64,000 nucleotides of DNA. Origin: Liriodendron chinense. Its lineage: Eukaryota; Streptophyta; Magnoliopsida; Magnoliales; Magnoliaceae. A program made the translations under genes and the position numbers. How positions within the stretch are numbered: the stretch's first letter is position 1; each line of letters begins with the position of its first letter. Where the stretch lies: the NCBI GenBank assembly GCA_003013855.2, contig PVNU02003862.1, positions 496,001-560,000 of the forward strand, in the 5' to 3' direction. Below are positions 47,801-52,195 of the stretch, in pieces. Under the pieces are notes generated by a model. It was not told where the DNA came from. It was given only the letters and a program-made list of their open reading frames with translations, and made no database searches.

Positions 47801-50706
47801 AGGCAAAGGAGAAAAGGAAGTTTAATCTCCTTAGGTGGGAAGATGTTCGTAAGCACATATCTGAAGGTGGAGTGGGTATAAGGATTTAGGAACTATGAAC
47901 ATTGCGCTTCTTTGGAAGTGGTTATGGAGATTTGGTTCCGAAGAGGGAAGACTTTGGAGGGAGATTACTGCTAGTAAATACAAGGTGCAGAAGGGTGAAT
48001 GGGGTGCGAAGAGCTCATCTCCATACCATGCATTTAGTCTTTAGGAAGCGGTGGCTTCGGTTGAGTATTTGTTAACAGACGGATCTCCTTCTCTTTAGGA
48101 GTTGGAAATCGAGTACACTTTTGGGTAGACGTGTGGTGCGGAGATCAAGCACTTCAAAAAGCTTTCTTCAGAGTGGCTCGCATTGCTTCGGATAGGTTTA
48201 TCCTATGGACGAATGTTATTCGATATGCAGCGTTCTATGGTGTGGCCTCCCCCTTGTCGTAGGGATATAATGGATGAGGAGATTATGGAGCTGACAGAGT
48301 TGTTGAATCCTTTGAAGAATGCAGTCCCCTCAATTCAAGAAGAAGACTCGATGATTTGGCATGGTCATCATTCAGACTACTTTTCTGTCCGTTCTTTCTA
48401 CTATATAATCTATGGATCGCCCCAAATTCATTTATATCCATTCCATATGTGGTTTTATAGAGCTCCTCCTAAGGTGGCGACATTCATTTGGTTAGTGGGA
48501 AGAAAAAGAGTGCTAACTATCGATAATTTACAAAGAAGATCCCTTGTCCTTCCAAAACATTTGTTTGATATGTACGGGAGATGCGAAGTTGATTGATCAC
48601 CTCTTCATTCATTGTACGTTTTCTCAAAAGGTGTGGGACCACTTCCTGGATGCTTTTCATATTTCTTGGGTGATGTCAAAGTAGGTTGCAGATCTTTTAT
48701 GGGCTTGGCATGGAGGAAGGGTGGGGAAAGTAGGGAAAGCTATATGGGGATTGCTTATTCTAGAGAATTGTTTTGTCCATATGAGGGGATCGTAATAGGC
48801 CGTGCTTCCAAAATAGAAGCTCTTCGCATCAAGAGGTCATTAGGGAAATTAAACGTAACGTCTTGGGTTGGGCTTCTTATATTAAGGTAGTTAAATCTGC
48901 CTAATATAACCTCGTTTTTGAAATGTAGTGTTGGGTAGTATTCTTTTGCACGTTTTGTGTGCTTCTAATAAATTTTGTTAAAAAAAAAAAAAGCAATCTT
49001 AACTAATTCCTCTTTTTCACTCCTATTGTTTCTAAAATTACACTCTAGATACTATGTTCTAGTTTTTTTTTTTTTTTTTTGGGTCAGTCATGCAACGCAC
49101 CCACCCAATCAATCGCGCAACACACCCACCCAGTCAATCATGCAATGCACCCACTGGTGCTGTCAGCAGCGTGGATTTTCACCACTGATGGGTTTCGAAA
49201 CCAAGACCCCCTGTTGAAACTCCGCAAAGTCTACCAACGAGGCAAGGCTCTGAAAACTTTAAATCCTTTAGATCCCAAAGCATCCCTCCTTAAATCTAGT
49301 TTTATGTTTACTTCCCCTCTTGCTTTGTCAATCAAAACTATGTCATCTACAAATAACATACACCATGAGATCTCTTCTTGCAAATTCCTCGTTAACTCAT
49401 CCATAACGAATGTGAAAAGGTACAAGCTCAATGCCAACTCCTGGTGCAAGCCTATTATAATTGGAATGTCACCTGTCTCTCTACTAGTGGTCCTCACATT
49501 TGTTATTGCTCCCTCACACATATCCTTAATCATATTTATATTATCCTCTTGAAACTCCTTTCTTTCCCAACACTTGCCTACCCTAAGGGCCTATTTGGAA
49601 CAAGGGATTAAATGATATGGAATTGCATTAGATGGAATTAACACACTATTGAACAATGATTGCCTGTCTGGAAATACCATGGTATTTTGACCGTCCTATC
49701 CCACGTTTGGGATCGAATTCTTCTTTTGGGAAAAACACGGTAATAAGTGAAACCTGCATTTGGTGGACCATGGAATTGTAATCAACGGACTGGATTTCAC
49801 AACTCAACTCGAATGTCACATGTAAAGGGTGCATATGGATGGACGGCGTGGATAAAACACATGCATCAACATGGGGCCAACAGATGTAGTGGATTTCAAA
49901 ATCCACCAGAAATCCTGCAGTATCTGCCATTGGGATTGGATGATATGATACATAGATTAATCCAATCCTTCTCGTCCTTTCCAAACGCCGGATGGAATTT
50001 GCAGGGAACCAAATGCAATTCCATACCACCTAATCCCGCATTCCAAACAGGCCCTAAGATGATTGTTTAATAAGCGGATAGAAAAGGACTGTCCAAAAAT
50101 GGCCCATAAATCGAAAGTTTATGGGTTTTTTATCTTATACATAACAAGGGCTCGAACCTGAGACCTCAACGTTGAAACACGACCTGCCAACCGTTGAGCT
50201 ATGGGCTCAAACCCAAAGTTTTACAAGTTCTTGGAAATAATTTTAGAAAATAGATGTCTTCAAGAGTCGAAACTACATCTATAAGTAAGCGGAGTAAAAT
50301 GTTTCTGGTTATATATACAGATGTTGGGGTGTTTGTGCATGTAAAGTGGAATAAAGAAGTTACCAATGCACGGCTAACAGAATTTTCAAAATTTTCATAG
50401 TCTTTCCAAAGCTGCTCCACGTGATGAGTTGGGGTGACAATGGCTTTTTGGTATGCTTTCCTCACAGATGTCATGCGCTGCGACTCTTCCTGAGCTGTCG
50501 TAGCCTGCAAGAGTATCATGAAAAGTTAAGAAGGATTGAAAGGTGTGAGAAATACATATGCTACACAATATGGCTGATAGCATTTGAATTCCCAAAAAAA
50601 AAAAAACATAAGCAGATAAAATACTGGAAAGGCAATTGACGAACCGGCAGTGACTTCAGAAAAGTGATGTACTCCATCCATACAGGTCCTGAGGCAATGT
50701 CAGTTC
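8309..50706 (-). CDS. CSTF77: CstF-77 / Rna14 orthologue (cleavage stimulation factor subunit 3), 18 visible exons, 5' end outside window
   Basis: Scaffold subunit of the nuclear cleavage stimulation factor, which binds pre-mRNA downstream of the poly(A) signal and supports 3'-end cleavage; family members dimerise through HAT repeats and bridge CstF-64 and CstF-50. Exons on the minus strand: 50706-50645, 50504-50364, 46252-46124, 32045-31999, 31182-31119, 29832-29712, 26910-26852, 26695-26627, 26533-26393, 23162-23098, 22884-22788, 20571-20512, 14397-14245, 11024-10958, 10873-10757, 10320-10144, 9134-8922, 8475-8309. Every junction is GT-AG and the phases join without a stop. The joined reading frame follows recalled plant CstF-77 order throughout, including RKYFLDARKSPSCTYHVYV, RLNDDRNVRALFERAL and DVVSRYSFMDLWPC. 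About 648 codons are visible; the usual plant length is roughly 730-760, so the N-terminal ~110 residues lie upstream of the window. Coordinates are by eye from splice consensus and homology; no transcript evidence. Confidence 0.95.
8476..8921 (-). other. CstF-77 intron Q-R (446 bp)
   Basis: GTACGT donor, CAACAG acceptor. No recognised insertion. Confidence 0.88.
8922..9134 (-). CDS. CSTF77: CstF-77 exon Q
   Basis: 213 nt, acceptor TGGCAG, donor GTACGT. Encodes PSPDVDVVLSILLQGNVASG, completing the conserved C-terminal motif, then a low-complexity S/P/N/K-rich tail ending SGKRKDLE, a possible basic localisation patch. Confidence 0.92.
9135..10143 (-). other. CstF-77 intron P-Q (1009 bp)
   Basis: GTACAT donor, TGGCAG acceptor. 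Contains a poly(A)/poly(T) tract at 9750-9770; no element with readable termini. Confidence 0.88.
10144..10320 (-). CDS. CSTF77: CstF-77 exon P
   Basis: 177 nt. Acceptor CTGTAG was chosen because upstream AGs break the frame with exon O; donor GTACAT. Ends with LDDILKVLPPALVTFIAHLP and AVE, which starts the conserved C-terminal segment corresponding to the CstF-64 hinge-binding 'monkeytail' region of Rna14/CstF-77. The start is the least certain splice site in the model. Confidence 0.88.
10321..10756 (-). other. CstF-77 intron O-P (436 bp)
   Basis: GTAAGA donor, CTGTAG acceptor. No insertion recognised. Confidence 0.85.
10757..10873 (-). CDS. CSTF77: CstF-77 exon O
   Basis: 117 nt, acceptor TTTCAG, donor GTAAGA. 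Encodes MEKGSLGMATNSKTPASSTK and ILYPDTSRMVIYDPRQKP. The YPDTS-Mv-DP pattern is shared with plant CstF-77. Confidence 0.91.
10958..11024 (-). CDS. CSTF77: CstF-77 exon N
   Basis: 67 nt, acceptor TTTCAG with a good pyrimidine tract, donor GTAAAC. Encodes WLAKNMNKKVDKSTLPYGTG and SV, then one base of a Gly codon. Linker region, moderately conserved. Confidence 0.9.
11025..14244 (-). other. CstF-77 intron M-N (3220 bp)
   Basis: GTATTT donor, TTTCAG acceptor. Contains an 18-T run near 11188-11205, a foldback MITE (12200-12725) and a duplicated pair of about 60 bp (ACCCATTGAAAAACTAGCAA) near 12785-12900. The rest has no recognised gene. Confidence 0.85.
12200..12725. mobile_element. Foldback MITE, family M1 copy 1
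   Basis: The GTCTCAAGTCC-type left end near 12353 and the GGTTGGACTTGCGACCTC end near 12720 are inverted relatives. The internal blocks 12225-12320 and 12500-12600 (GTGCAAAAACCAGCCC versus GGCTGATTTATGCAC) are also inverted relatives. Same family as 22172-22517. No TSD identified. Confidence 0.65.
14245..14397 (-). CDS. CSTF77: CstF-77 exon M
   Basis: 153 nt, 51 codons, phase 0, acceptor GATATAG, donor GTATTT. Encodes VEQRRKEALSRTGEEGSSTL and then DVVSRYSFMDLWPCSSKDLD, leaving the HAT domain for the plant-type linker. Confidence 0.95.
15016..15881 (+). mobile_element. GATA-rich hAT-type element, copy A (850 bp), TSD AATTACAT
   Basis: Element 15024-15873 begins CAGTGTTTGC and ends GATACCGAAACTTCGAACAC plus TG, with perfect 8-bp duplications AATTACAT at 15016-15023 and 15874-15881. 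CA(G/A)TG termini plus an 8-bp TSD fit the hAT superfamily. The body is full of CGATATTATC/GATAATATCG words. No transposase frame. Related copies: 27250-28739 and 51400-52195. Confidence 0.88.
16975..17235. repeat. Purine-rich tract, (GA)n and degenerate GAA/GAAG
   Basis: About 260 bases of almost pure A/G on the + strand, with a clean (GA)n core at about 17009-17050. The serine/phenylalanine-rich minus reading frame here is only this tract translated. Confidence 0.95.
17570..17955 (+). repeat. Tandem repeat of about 57 bp inside the LTR-like element
   Basis: Units contain GGGTGAGCA, a variable stretch, AGACCGCTATGCAGACC and GGTTGTGGCC. GTGAG anchors near 17743, 17802, 17859 and 17915 give the period; earlier units near 17573 and 17673 are more diverged. 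Confidence 0.85.
18717..19429. other. CstF-77 intron sequence without recognised element
   Basis: AT-rich sequence in intron L-M between the hAT nest and an L1 relic; no matched termini or coding segment seen. Confidence 0.5.
19430..19745 (-). mobile_element. L1-type LINE relic (C-terminal tail)
   Basis: Minus strand reads WWSLWKE, a stop, then NNRALRNNLESIGQVAKGAH and ISWALVCKEF, matching the W-W-x-RN motif and tail of plant L1 ORF2. Broken by stops. No 3' tail recognised. Confidence 0.7.
19776..20035. repeat. Near-perfect inverted repeat, 111-bp arms, 38-bp spacer
   Basis: Arms 19776-19886 and 19925-20035 are reverse complements with one mismatch by eye. The spacer 19887-19924 is a CG/CA alternating stretch. 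It lies in CstF-77 intron L-M, so the primary transcript could form a long hairpin. Confidence 0.93.
20076..20286 (+). mobile_element. tRNA-derived SINE, family 2 copy 1, TSD ACCAAATATC
   Basis: Direct repeats ACCAAATATC at 20076-20085 and 20277-20286. Inside: an A-box-like GGGGACTGAGTGAAG, a B-box-like GGTATCGATTCCC, GTGGGTG(T)ACTAAC direct repeats, then a 27-C run and a 16-A tail. Body similar to the minus-strand copy at 49062-49236. Confidence 0.8.
20231..20273. repeat. C27-A16 homopolymer pair (SINE tail)
   Basis: 20231-20257 is all C and 20258-20273 is all A. Forms the 3' end of the SINE. Homopolymer length may be unreliable. Confidence 0.9.
20512..20571 (-). CDS. CSTF77: CstF-77 exon L
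   Basis: 60 nt, 20 codons, phase 0, acceptor TATGAAG, donor GTAGGG. Encodes VWKRFTQFEQTYGDLASMLK, the last clear HAT motif. Upstream of a 6.1-kb intron filled with nested elements. Confidence 0.95.
21305..22160 (-). mobile_element. 5'-truncated L1-type LINE 3' end
   Basis: Minus strand reads a late RT/ORF2 segment, VVWELPCRRFLLDEVEEFVA and KTNDFSVRSLY-like sequence, then VPPKIAAFGWLVGRRRVLTI and, after stops, CLLCMKNEEMAEHLFVHCPF and WWAVWEDRNAGCF. The 3' end is near 21310 (AATAAAATTCCCC). Inserted antisense to itself but in the same orientation as CstF-77. Confidence 0.85.
22172..22517. mobile_element. Foldback MITE, family M1 copy 2
   Basis: Left end GAGGTCTCAAGTCCAACCAG and right end CTGGTTAGACTTGAGACCTC are inverted repeats, and the inversion continues inward through the CCACAAGTTACGGTCCACCC region. 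Family shared with 12200-12725. No TSD identified. Confidence 0.75.
22788..22884 (-). CDS. CSTF77: CstF-77 exon K
   Basis: 97 nt, acceptor TTGCAG, donor GTACTC. Encodes YADFLCRLNDDRNVRALFER followed by ALSLLPPEESVE, a HAT repeat near the end of the HAT-C domain. Confidence 0.95.
23098..23162 (-). CDS. CSTF77: CstF-77 exon J
   Basis: 65 nt, acceptor CTGTAG, donor GTAAGT. Encodes VAHNVFESGLKKFMHEPGYI and L, then two bases of a Glu codon completed in exon K. Family position and phase agree. Confidence 0.94.
23470..23700. repeat. ~35-bp minisatellite with (GT)n and G30
   Basis: Units with AATTTACATGTAG(A/G)TT(A/G)TG recur from about 23470 to 23700, interrupted by a (GT)n run and 30 consecutive G at 23626-23655. 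Confidence 0.85.
24690..24880 (-). mobile_element. RTE-type LINE scrap
   Basis: Strongly similar to 46940-47130: shared words include CTATCCTATAAAATTTCCCT, AACATCCTTCTCAA and GTGGTCATTTTGGGAAACTT. In the RTE frame this is the degraded F-RYLGS...EIEKDV...KLKGKF region on the minus strand. It provides the uninterrupted version of the L1 insertion site at 47127. Confidence 0.72.
25185..25240 (-). mobile_element. RTE-type LINE 3' tail scrap
   Basis: CATCATCATCAATCA followed by CAAATTGGGCTCAGCTACAC is the reverse complement of the GACCCCAATT...(GATGAT)n end seen at 46505-46560 and 55720-55798. Confidence 0.65.
26393..26533 (-). CDS. CSTF77: CstF-77 exon I
   Basis: 141 nt, 47 codons, phase 0, acceptor GCTGCAG, donor GTTGTT. 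Contains FIRFLRRTEGIEAARKYFLD and RKSPSCTYHVYVAYAMMAF, the strongest family signature in the window. Confidence 0.96.
26627..26695 (-). CDS. CSTF77: CstF-77 exon H
   Basis: 69 nt, 23 codons, phase 0, acceptor CATGCAG, donor GTAACA. Encodes PAKKIYEGLLANAVNATALA and HIQ. This is the less conserved loop before a well conserved exon. Confidence 0.93.
26696..26851 (-). repeat. CstF-77 intron G-H (156 bp), mostly (CTT)n(CT)n
   Basis: From just inside the donor (GTCTCGCAAG) the sense strand is CTT/CT repeats at 26841-26766, leaving only about 70 bp before the CATGCAG acceptor. Confidence 0.95.
26852..26910 (-). CDS. CSTF77: CstF-77 exon G
   Basis: 59 nt, acceptor TTGCCAG, donor GTCTCG. Encodes DSEVLRYAYAELEESRGAIQ. 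The donor leads straight into a (CTT)n/(CT)n tract that fills most of the 156-bp intron. Confidence 0.94.
27487..28133. mobile_element. Mutator-type MITE with 9-bp TSD GTCACCAAT
   Basis: Element 27496-28124 has inverted ends GAGTCCAGATCCTCT / AGAGGATCCAGACTC and perfect 9-bp duplications GTCACCAAT at 27487-27495 and 28125-28133, fitting Mutator-like elements. Without its own hAT insertion it is about 166 bp. Contains a 14-bp-arm hairpin GCTGCAAACAGGGA / TCCCTGTTTGCAGC near 27518-27546. Confidence 0.87.
27589..28059. mobile_element. hAT-type element (455 bp) with TSD ATCCTCAG
   Basis: Element 27597-28051 starts TAGGGCTGTCAAC and ends GTTGATAGCCCTA, with perfect 8-bp duplications ATCCTCAG at 27589-27596 and 28052-28059. 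Rich in GGATC(C/T)G words. No coding capacity. Confidence 0.9.
28864..29480. mobile_element. hAT-type element (601 bp) with TSD AGTCCGGA
   Basis: Element 28872-29472 starts TAGGGCTCTCAATGG and ends CCATTGAGAGCCCTA; perfect 8-bp duplications AGTCCGGA at 28864-28871 and 29473-29480. Same TAGGGCT family and GGATCCGA-rich body as 27597-28051. Confidence 0.92.
29712..29832 (-). CDS. CSTF77: CstF-77 exon F
   Basis: 121 nt, acceptor GTTCAG, donor GTATTA. Encodes CLMYLYHYPDIWYDYATWHA then KSGSIEAAIKVFQRALKALP, a canonical HAT repeat pair. The last base begins an Asp codon completed in exon G. Confidence 0.95.
29833..31118 (-). other. CstF-77 intron E-F (1286 bp)
   Basis: GTATGC donor, GTTCAG acceptor. 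Holds MITE family M2 copy 1 (30661-31038) and A/G-rich sequence around 30100-30210. Confidence 0.9.
30661..31038. mobile_element. MITE, family M2 copy 1
   Basis: Inverted ends TTTGCTGAGC / GCTCAGCAAA, continuing into CACACATGTGTG and AATAAAGCT / AGCTTTATT. Sits about 80 bp from exon E. Related to 32108-32483. No clear TSD. Confidence 0.75.
31119..31182 (-). CDS. CSTF77: CstF-77 exon E
   Basis: A 64-nt exon, acceptor ACCCAG, donor GTATGC. Its first base completes Lys, then GNPQRIDTASSNRRVAFTYE and Q follow, matching the family at exactly the expected place. Easily missed: it is short, lacks a start codon and lies about 80 bp from a MITE. Confidence 0.92.
31183..31998 (-). other. CstF-77 intron D-E (816 bp)
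   Basis: GTAAGT donor, ACCCAG acceptor. Contains sequence with GGGCCCACC and GGTACCGGCC-like words but no element with readable ends. Confidence 0.88.
31999..32045 (-). CDS. CSTF77: CstF-77 exon D
   Basis: A 47-nt exon with acceptor CCTGCAG and strong donor GTAAGTG. Encodes EEQQYLAWKRFLAFE plus two bases of a Lys codon completed in exon E. Isolated between long repeat-filled introns but conserved in frame and sequence. Confidence 0.94.
32108..32483. mobile_element. MITE, family M2 copy 2
   Basis: Left end CTTGCTAAGCCCACAGGTGT with AATAAAGCTCAAGTACACAC; the right part GTGTGTACATAAGTTTTATT then GCACACATG is its inverted relative. Starts about 60 bp from exon D. Right limit approximate. Confidence 0.7.
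32872..33382. mobile_element. MITE with ~30-bp inverted ends (511 bp)
   Basis: Starts TAGGGTTTTGCTAACATCCC and CACCTTCATG; ends CATGAAGGTGTGG then ACATTAGCAAAATGCTA, its inverted relative. Both flanks are AT-only and no exact TSD can be called. Confidence 0.72.
33405..33445 (+). mobile_element. Possible RTE-type LINE 3' tail scrap
   Basis: CACAATTAGCTGGGACAAGG resembles the CCCAATTAGTTGGGACAAGG end of the RTE tail at 55720-55798. Too short for certainty. Confidence 0.4.
33760..34035 (-). repeat. Array-flanking duplicated L1 tail, copy 1
   Basis: Collinear with 45285-45560: shared blocks include AGATCTTTTATTT, ATATGGAAGAATTCTCCATA, ACACATGCC and CCATCATT-CAAAAGATCCA. On the minus strand it is a degraded L1 C-terminal segment. 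The tandem array starts directly after it. Confidence 0.8.
34040..34217 (+). repeat. Hairpin tandem array, left block
   Basis: Two to three diverged units with CTATCCTTAAGGCATTTTTC, CAAGCTAAAA and AAAATCCAAGTAAG. Broken off at about 34217 where interrupting sequence starts. Confidence 0.85.
34308..37520 (+). mobile_element. LTR-like sequence starting TGTCACGACCCGAAATCC
   Basis: A TG-start of the kind seen in plant LTRs (TGTCACGACCCGAAATCC) interrupts the array region. The following 3.2 kb has no coding frame. The matching CA end and TSD were not found, probably because it is truncated by the L1 starting near 37530. Ends in a (TTA)n tract near 37395-37428. Confidence 0.4.
37530..38475 (+). 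mobile_element. 5'-truncated L1-type LINE 3' end inside the array
   Basis: Encodes VWSQPCRRGLTKLKIKAFLD, then after frame changes PKVAAFIKLLTRGRIFAVDN, CLLCINNAESINHLFLH, AWHGLRAKK and WRERNHRGFN, the zinc-binding tail of plant L1 ORF2. The A-rich 3' end at 38458-38473 joins an array unit at CCAGGTAAGC. Stops present. Confidence 0.85.
38476..42049 (+). repeat. Hairpin tandem array, main block (~63-bp units)
   Basis: About 50 degenerate units by span. Consensus parts, in order: CCAGGTAAGGGCACC, AAAATGCCTATCCTTGAGGC, ATTTTGCCAACTTTT, CAAGCTAAAAAT. AAAATGCC and GGCATTTT form an 8-bp stem with a ~9-nt loop in most units. Interrupted by an L1 fragment at 41010-41352; unit length and identity vary. 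Lies in CstF-77 intron C-D. Confidence 0.95.
41010..41352 (+). mobile_element. Internal L1 fragment captured in the array
   Basis: Encodes WLWRFGTEEGRLWKEVIVSE and, after a frameshift, FKEGVSFSLGNGKSIHFWED plus VWCVERLL, a mid/late ORF2 region. Both ends are cut inside the ORF, with no 3' UTR, poly(A) or TSD; array units resume on both sides. Confidence 0.82.
42050..44930 (+). mobile_element. 5'-truncated L1-type LINE inserted in the array, TSD AAAAATCC
   Basis: Flanked by AAAATCC-type repeats (AAAAATCC at 42042-42049 and 44931-44938) so that array units resume at the same point. Encodes RT segments GSLYEIIAKILASIVQTTIE, NNQGAFVIGRQILDGAI, KRYFKVSRGLRQGDQLSPYL, YLGLPLCIEKPTKHLWDKVI and SLGGRLTLIKVAFSNMP, then the zinc-binding tail CSLCMQVAESIDHLFIHYPF and WVIWGERNSWHFPN. 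Stops and frameshifts present, and a 0.77-kb insertion at 42606-43370 splits the RT domain. No active copy. Confidence 0.92.
42606..43370. mobile_element. GATAC-rich insertion inside the L1 RT domain
   Basis: Interrupts the L1 between DADSMKVDNVLD and ICFEVMSRLKVNF. The left part is a dense run of CGATACNGG/TATCGG words (42615-42800); the right end has GATACGGCAATCGATACTG and CATTCAAAAC, partly inverted to the left ATTCAAATATCGGTATCG. Likely a MITE-like DNA element; TSD not resolved. Confidence 0.65.
44931..45262 (+). repeat. Hairpin tandem array, right block
   Basis: About five more units (AAAATGCCTATCCTTTAAGG, CATTTTGCAAACTT, CAAGCTAAA) after the L1 insertion, ending where the second flanking L1-tail copy starts. 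Confidence 0.9.
45270..45790 (-). mobile_element. L1-type LINE 3' tail, array-flanking copy 2
   Basis: Minus strand reads WIFCNDGEPICYNGHVLWRI and LPYAVVWGIWKERSNRVC with WYPRSRQLEEIKD, the W-x-x-WKERN-type C-terminus of plant L1 ORF2. The part 45285-45560 is duplicated at 33760-34035 on the far side of the array. Confidence 0.82.
46124..46252 (-). CDS. CSTF77: CstF-77 exon C
   Basis: Acceptor CTGCAG, donor GTTCAT, 43 codons, phase 0. Reads AKGLLSEYQPKYNSARAVYR followed by ERKKYVDEIDWNMLAVPPTG, both hallmark plant CstF-77 segments. Flanked by a 4.1-kb upstream intron and the 14.1-kb downstream intron. Confidence 0.95.
47127..48992 (+). mobile_element. 5'-truncated L1-type LINE inserted in the RTE relic
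   Basis: Opposite orientation to its RTE host. Encodes PKGYFKAPRGIRQGDPLSPN, GLPLYIGRPARHLWDKVIER, LSSWNCRYLSLGGH, then PPKVATFIWLVGRKRVLTID. Many stops and frameshifts. Ends in AATAAATTTTGTT plus 13 A at 48980-48992. The uninterrupted RTE sequence at 24838-24870 marks the insertion point. Confidence 0.88.
49062..49236 (-). mobile_element. tRNA-derived SINE, family 2 copy 2, inserted in the RTE relic
   Basis: Minus strand: CCTCGTTGGTAGACTTTGCG, B-box-like GGTTTCGAAACCC, then three GATTGA(C/T)TGGGTGGGTG-type direct repeats and a 19-A tail (poly-T at 49062-49080). Body matches the SINE at 20086-20276. Splits the RTE frame between KVFRA and the TEYLEC segment. No clear TSD. Confidence 0.75.
49584..50057. 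mobile_element. PIF/Harbinger (Tourist-like) MITE, 468 bp, TSD TAA
   Basis: Element 49587-50054 with inverted ends GGGCCTATTTGGAACAAGGG / GCATTCCAAACAGGCCC, continuing to ATATGGAATTGCAT / ATGCAATTCCATA, and 3-bp TAA on each side (49584-49586, 50055-50057). TAA duplication plus GGGCCTGTTTGG ends fit Tourist-like MITEs. Confidence 0.87.
50085..50210 (-). mobile_element. tRNA-derived SINE, family 3
   Basis: Minus strand starts GAGCCCATAGCTCAACGGTT with a clear A-box region (TAGCTCAACGGTTGGCAGGT) and B-box GGTTCGAGCCC 37 bp further on, followed by a short body. Spacing fits a tRNA-derived Pol III promoter. TSD not found. Confidence 0.7.
50364..50504 (-). CDS. CSTF77: CstF-77 exon B
   Basis: Acceptor TTGCAG, donor GTAACT, 47 codons, phase 0 at both ends. 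Contains QEESQRMTSVRKAYQKAI and PTHHVEQLWKDYENFENSVS, a HAT motif with the expected W, Y and F residues. Separated from exon A by a 140-bp intron. Confidence 0.95.
50645..50706 (-). CDS. CSTF77: CstF-77 exon A (first visible exon)
   Basis: Begins after acceptor TATCAG with two bases of a split codon, then reads TDIASGPVWMEYITFLKSLP, a HAT-repeat segment very like plant CstF-77. The donor is GTTCGT, weaker than the other donors here. The exon before it should end in a conserved FMLNYV-like segment, which I do not find between 50707 and 64000. Confidence 0.88.
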
Positions 50707-51399
50707 CTGATACAACATTCACATCATAATTGCTTTCAAACCACTAAAAGTTATAACTGCCATCACTATATAAATTTATATTTGAAAATCAATATACAAT
50801 CAGAGTAATAGTTACACTGCCCAACTATATTCCCCTTTGTGAGTAGTTACACGACCTATATATTCCCCTTTGTGAATAGTGCAGAAAAGTTGGGCTAATG
50901 TGCGGCATAAGGCATGAGCATGTTAGCATGTAACTGGTGCTAGGTTGACATGGACAAGTGGGCCCCTTGCTATGCTATGCAACCAACTACTCAAGAATGT
51001 ATTCCAGCATGACCCTATGTGTGTATACTCACTCATGCTCAGTGATATGCCTGGCAACTCCCCCTCCCTGTGATGCTACTTCACTTCCTTGCTTTTTCAG
51101 GTGTGCACATGACAGTTGAGCTGGGGTTAAGACTGTTTTGGCATGCAAGTGTTGGCACTGTAAGCCTCTGTCAACGCCACTTTCCAAGAGCCCGTGTAAA
51201 TGAGGCAGGCTCATCTATGGCAGGCAGCTGATTGTAGAACTTATGCATATCTATCTTTCAAAAGCCAACCTAGAATTGATTGGAGAAGGCAATGATGACG
51301 GTGATGGTGATGGTGATGAACATACACTAGGGTAAATATGCTGTTCAGGAGGAACTAAATTCATAAAAGCAATGGAAATATGCAGATCATGGAATCAAA

Positions 51400-52195
51400 T
51401 TCCATTCGAAACAATATCGATGTCGCTGATAATATCGTCGATAACCAGAAATGCAGGAAAAGATTGGAGAAACATGGAAAAAACGGTGGAAATTTTCATT
51501 GACACTTCAAGAGATGCTAAAATACATATATTTGCAAAAAGAATGCACACATAATAAGTTTCCATTTAATGAGGGGCTTAAAAGCATGTGTTGTTATAAG
51601 AAATCAGTCCAACCAACCCATCAATCCCATCCTATCCATCCAACCATCCCACCTTCCATCCAAACATCCATCATTATTTCAGAATATTGACAACACGATA
51701 TTTCGCCAAGAAATCATCGACAACTGAAAACTGAGATGAAAGAATGTAGTCTCGACCCCACCACATGTTGTGTTATTGATAATATCGTCGACAATTTGAT
51801 CACTACATACAACCATGCTCCCATAAAAAAAATTTGAAATGGAATTTTTTTAATAAACATATTTTTGGTGATATCGATACATTGGCGATATTATCGAAAT
51901 ATCACTAATACACTAGCGATATAAGCGACATCTGGAATTTACACAATCAAAAATATTGGCGATACATTGGAGATATCAATACATTGGTGATATAAGTGAC
52001 ATCTAGAATTTACATGGTCGAAAATATTGGTGATACATTGGTGATATCGATATATTAGTGATATGATACCTAGGATTTCTGATACTACGGGTGTTATTGG
52101 TATCGCTACCAGTGTTATCGTTATCGTTGAGCTAGAGATAGAGATAATGTCGGGGATATTTTCATAATATCAGAGATACTTTCGAACAATGGTTA
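51400..52195 (-). mobile_element. GATA-rich hAT-type element, copy C
   Basis: Minus-strand orientation, collinear with copy A: shared GATAATATCG words, the TAATAAGTTTCCATTTAATG block near 51553 and the GAATATTGACAACACG block near 51680. Right end ATACTTTCGAACAATG matches the family TIR; the left end is shortened (CATTCGAAACAATATCGAT), apparently lacking about 40 bp. No TSD found. Confidence 0.8.

Larger units (their letters stand above)
46505..49560 (-). mobile_element. RTE-type non-LTR retrotransposon relic, interrupted twice
   Basis: Minus strand, 5' to 3': QELALSLYLFTFVMDELTRN and FVDDIVLIDKARGEVN (RT, with the catalytic FVDD block), a SINE insertion, TEYLECNFRNNRSEKEELV-like sequence with a stop, an L1 insertion, then DHFRYLGSIIYEGREVEKDV, AHKIQGWKKWRCASRYLRDR and KLKGKFYRIVIRPAMLYGTE, and a degraded C-terminus with KRTRGRPKRTWMEVVRKDW. 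The 3' end has CCCCAATTAATTAGGATAGG and GATGATGGTGATGATC, typical of RTE tails. Non-coding now. Confidence 0.88.
46253..50363 (-). other. CstF-77 intron B-C (4111 bp)
   Basis: GTAACT donor, CTGCAG acceptor. Filled by an RTE relic with nested L1 and SINE (46505-49560), a Harbinger-type MITE (49587-50054) and a SINE (50085-50210). Confidence 0.92.

Noticed and set aside
50039..50060. Alternative TSD longer than TAA for the Harbinger-type MITE
   Set aside because: Matching beyond TAA is part of the inverted ends, not a direct repeat.
51029..51214. Minus-strand 61-codon frame as the missing CstF-77 N-terminus
   Set aside because: It shows none of the family's HAT-N residues and no splice sites in the right phase.
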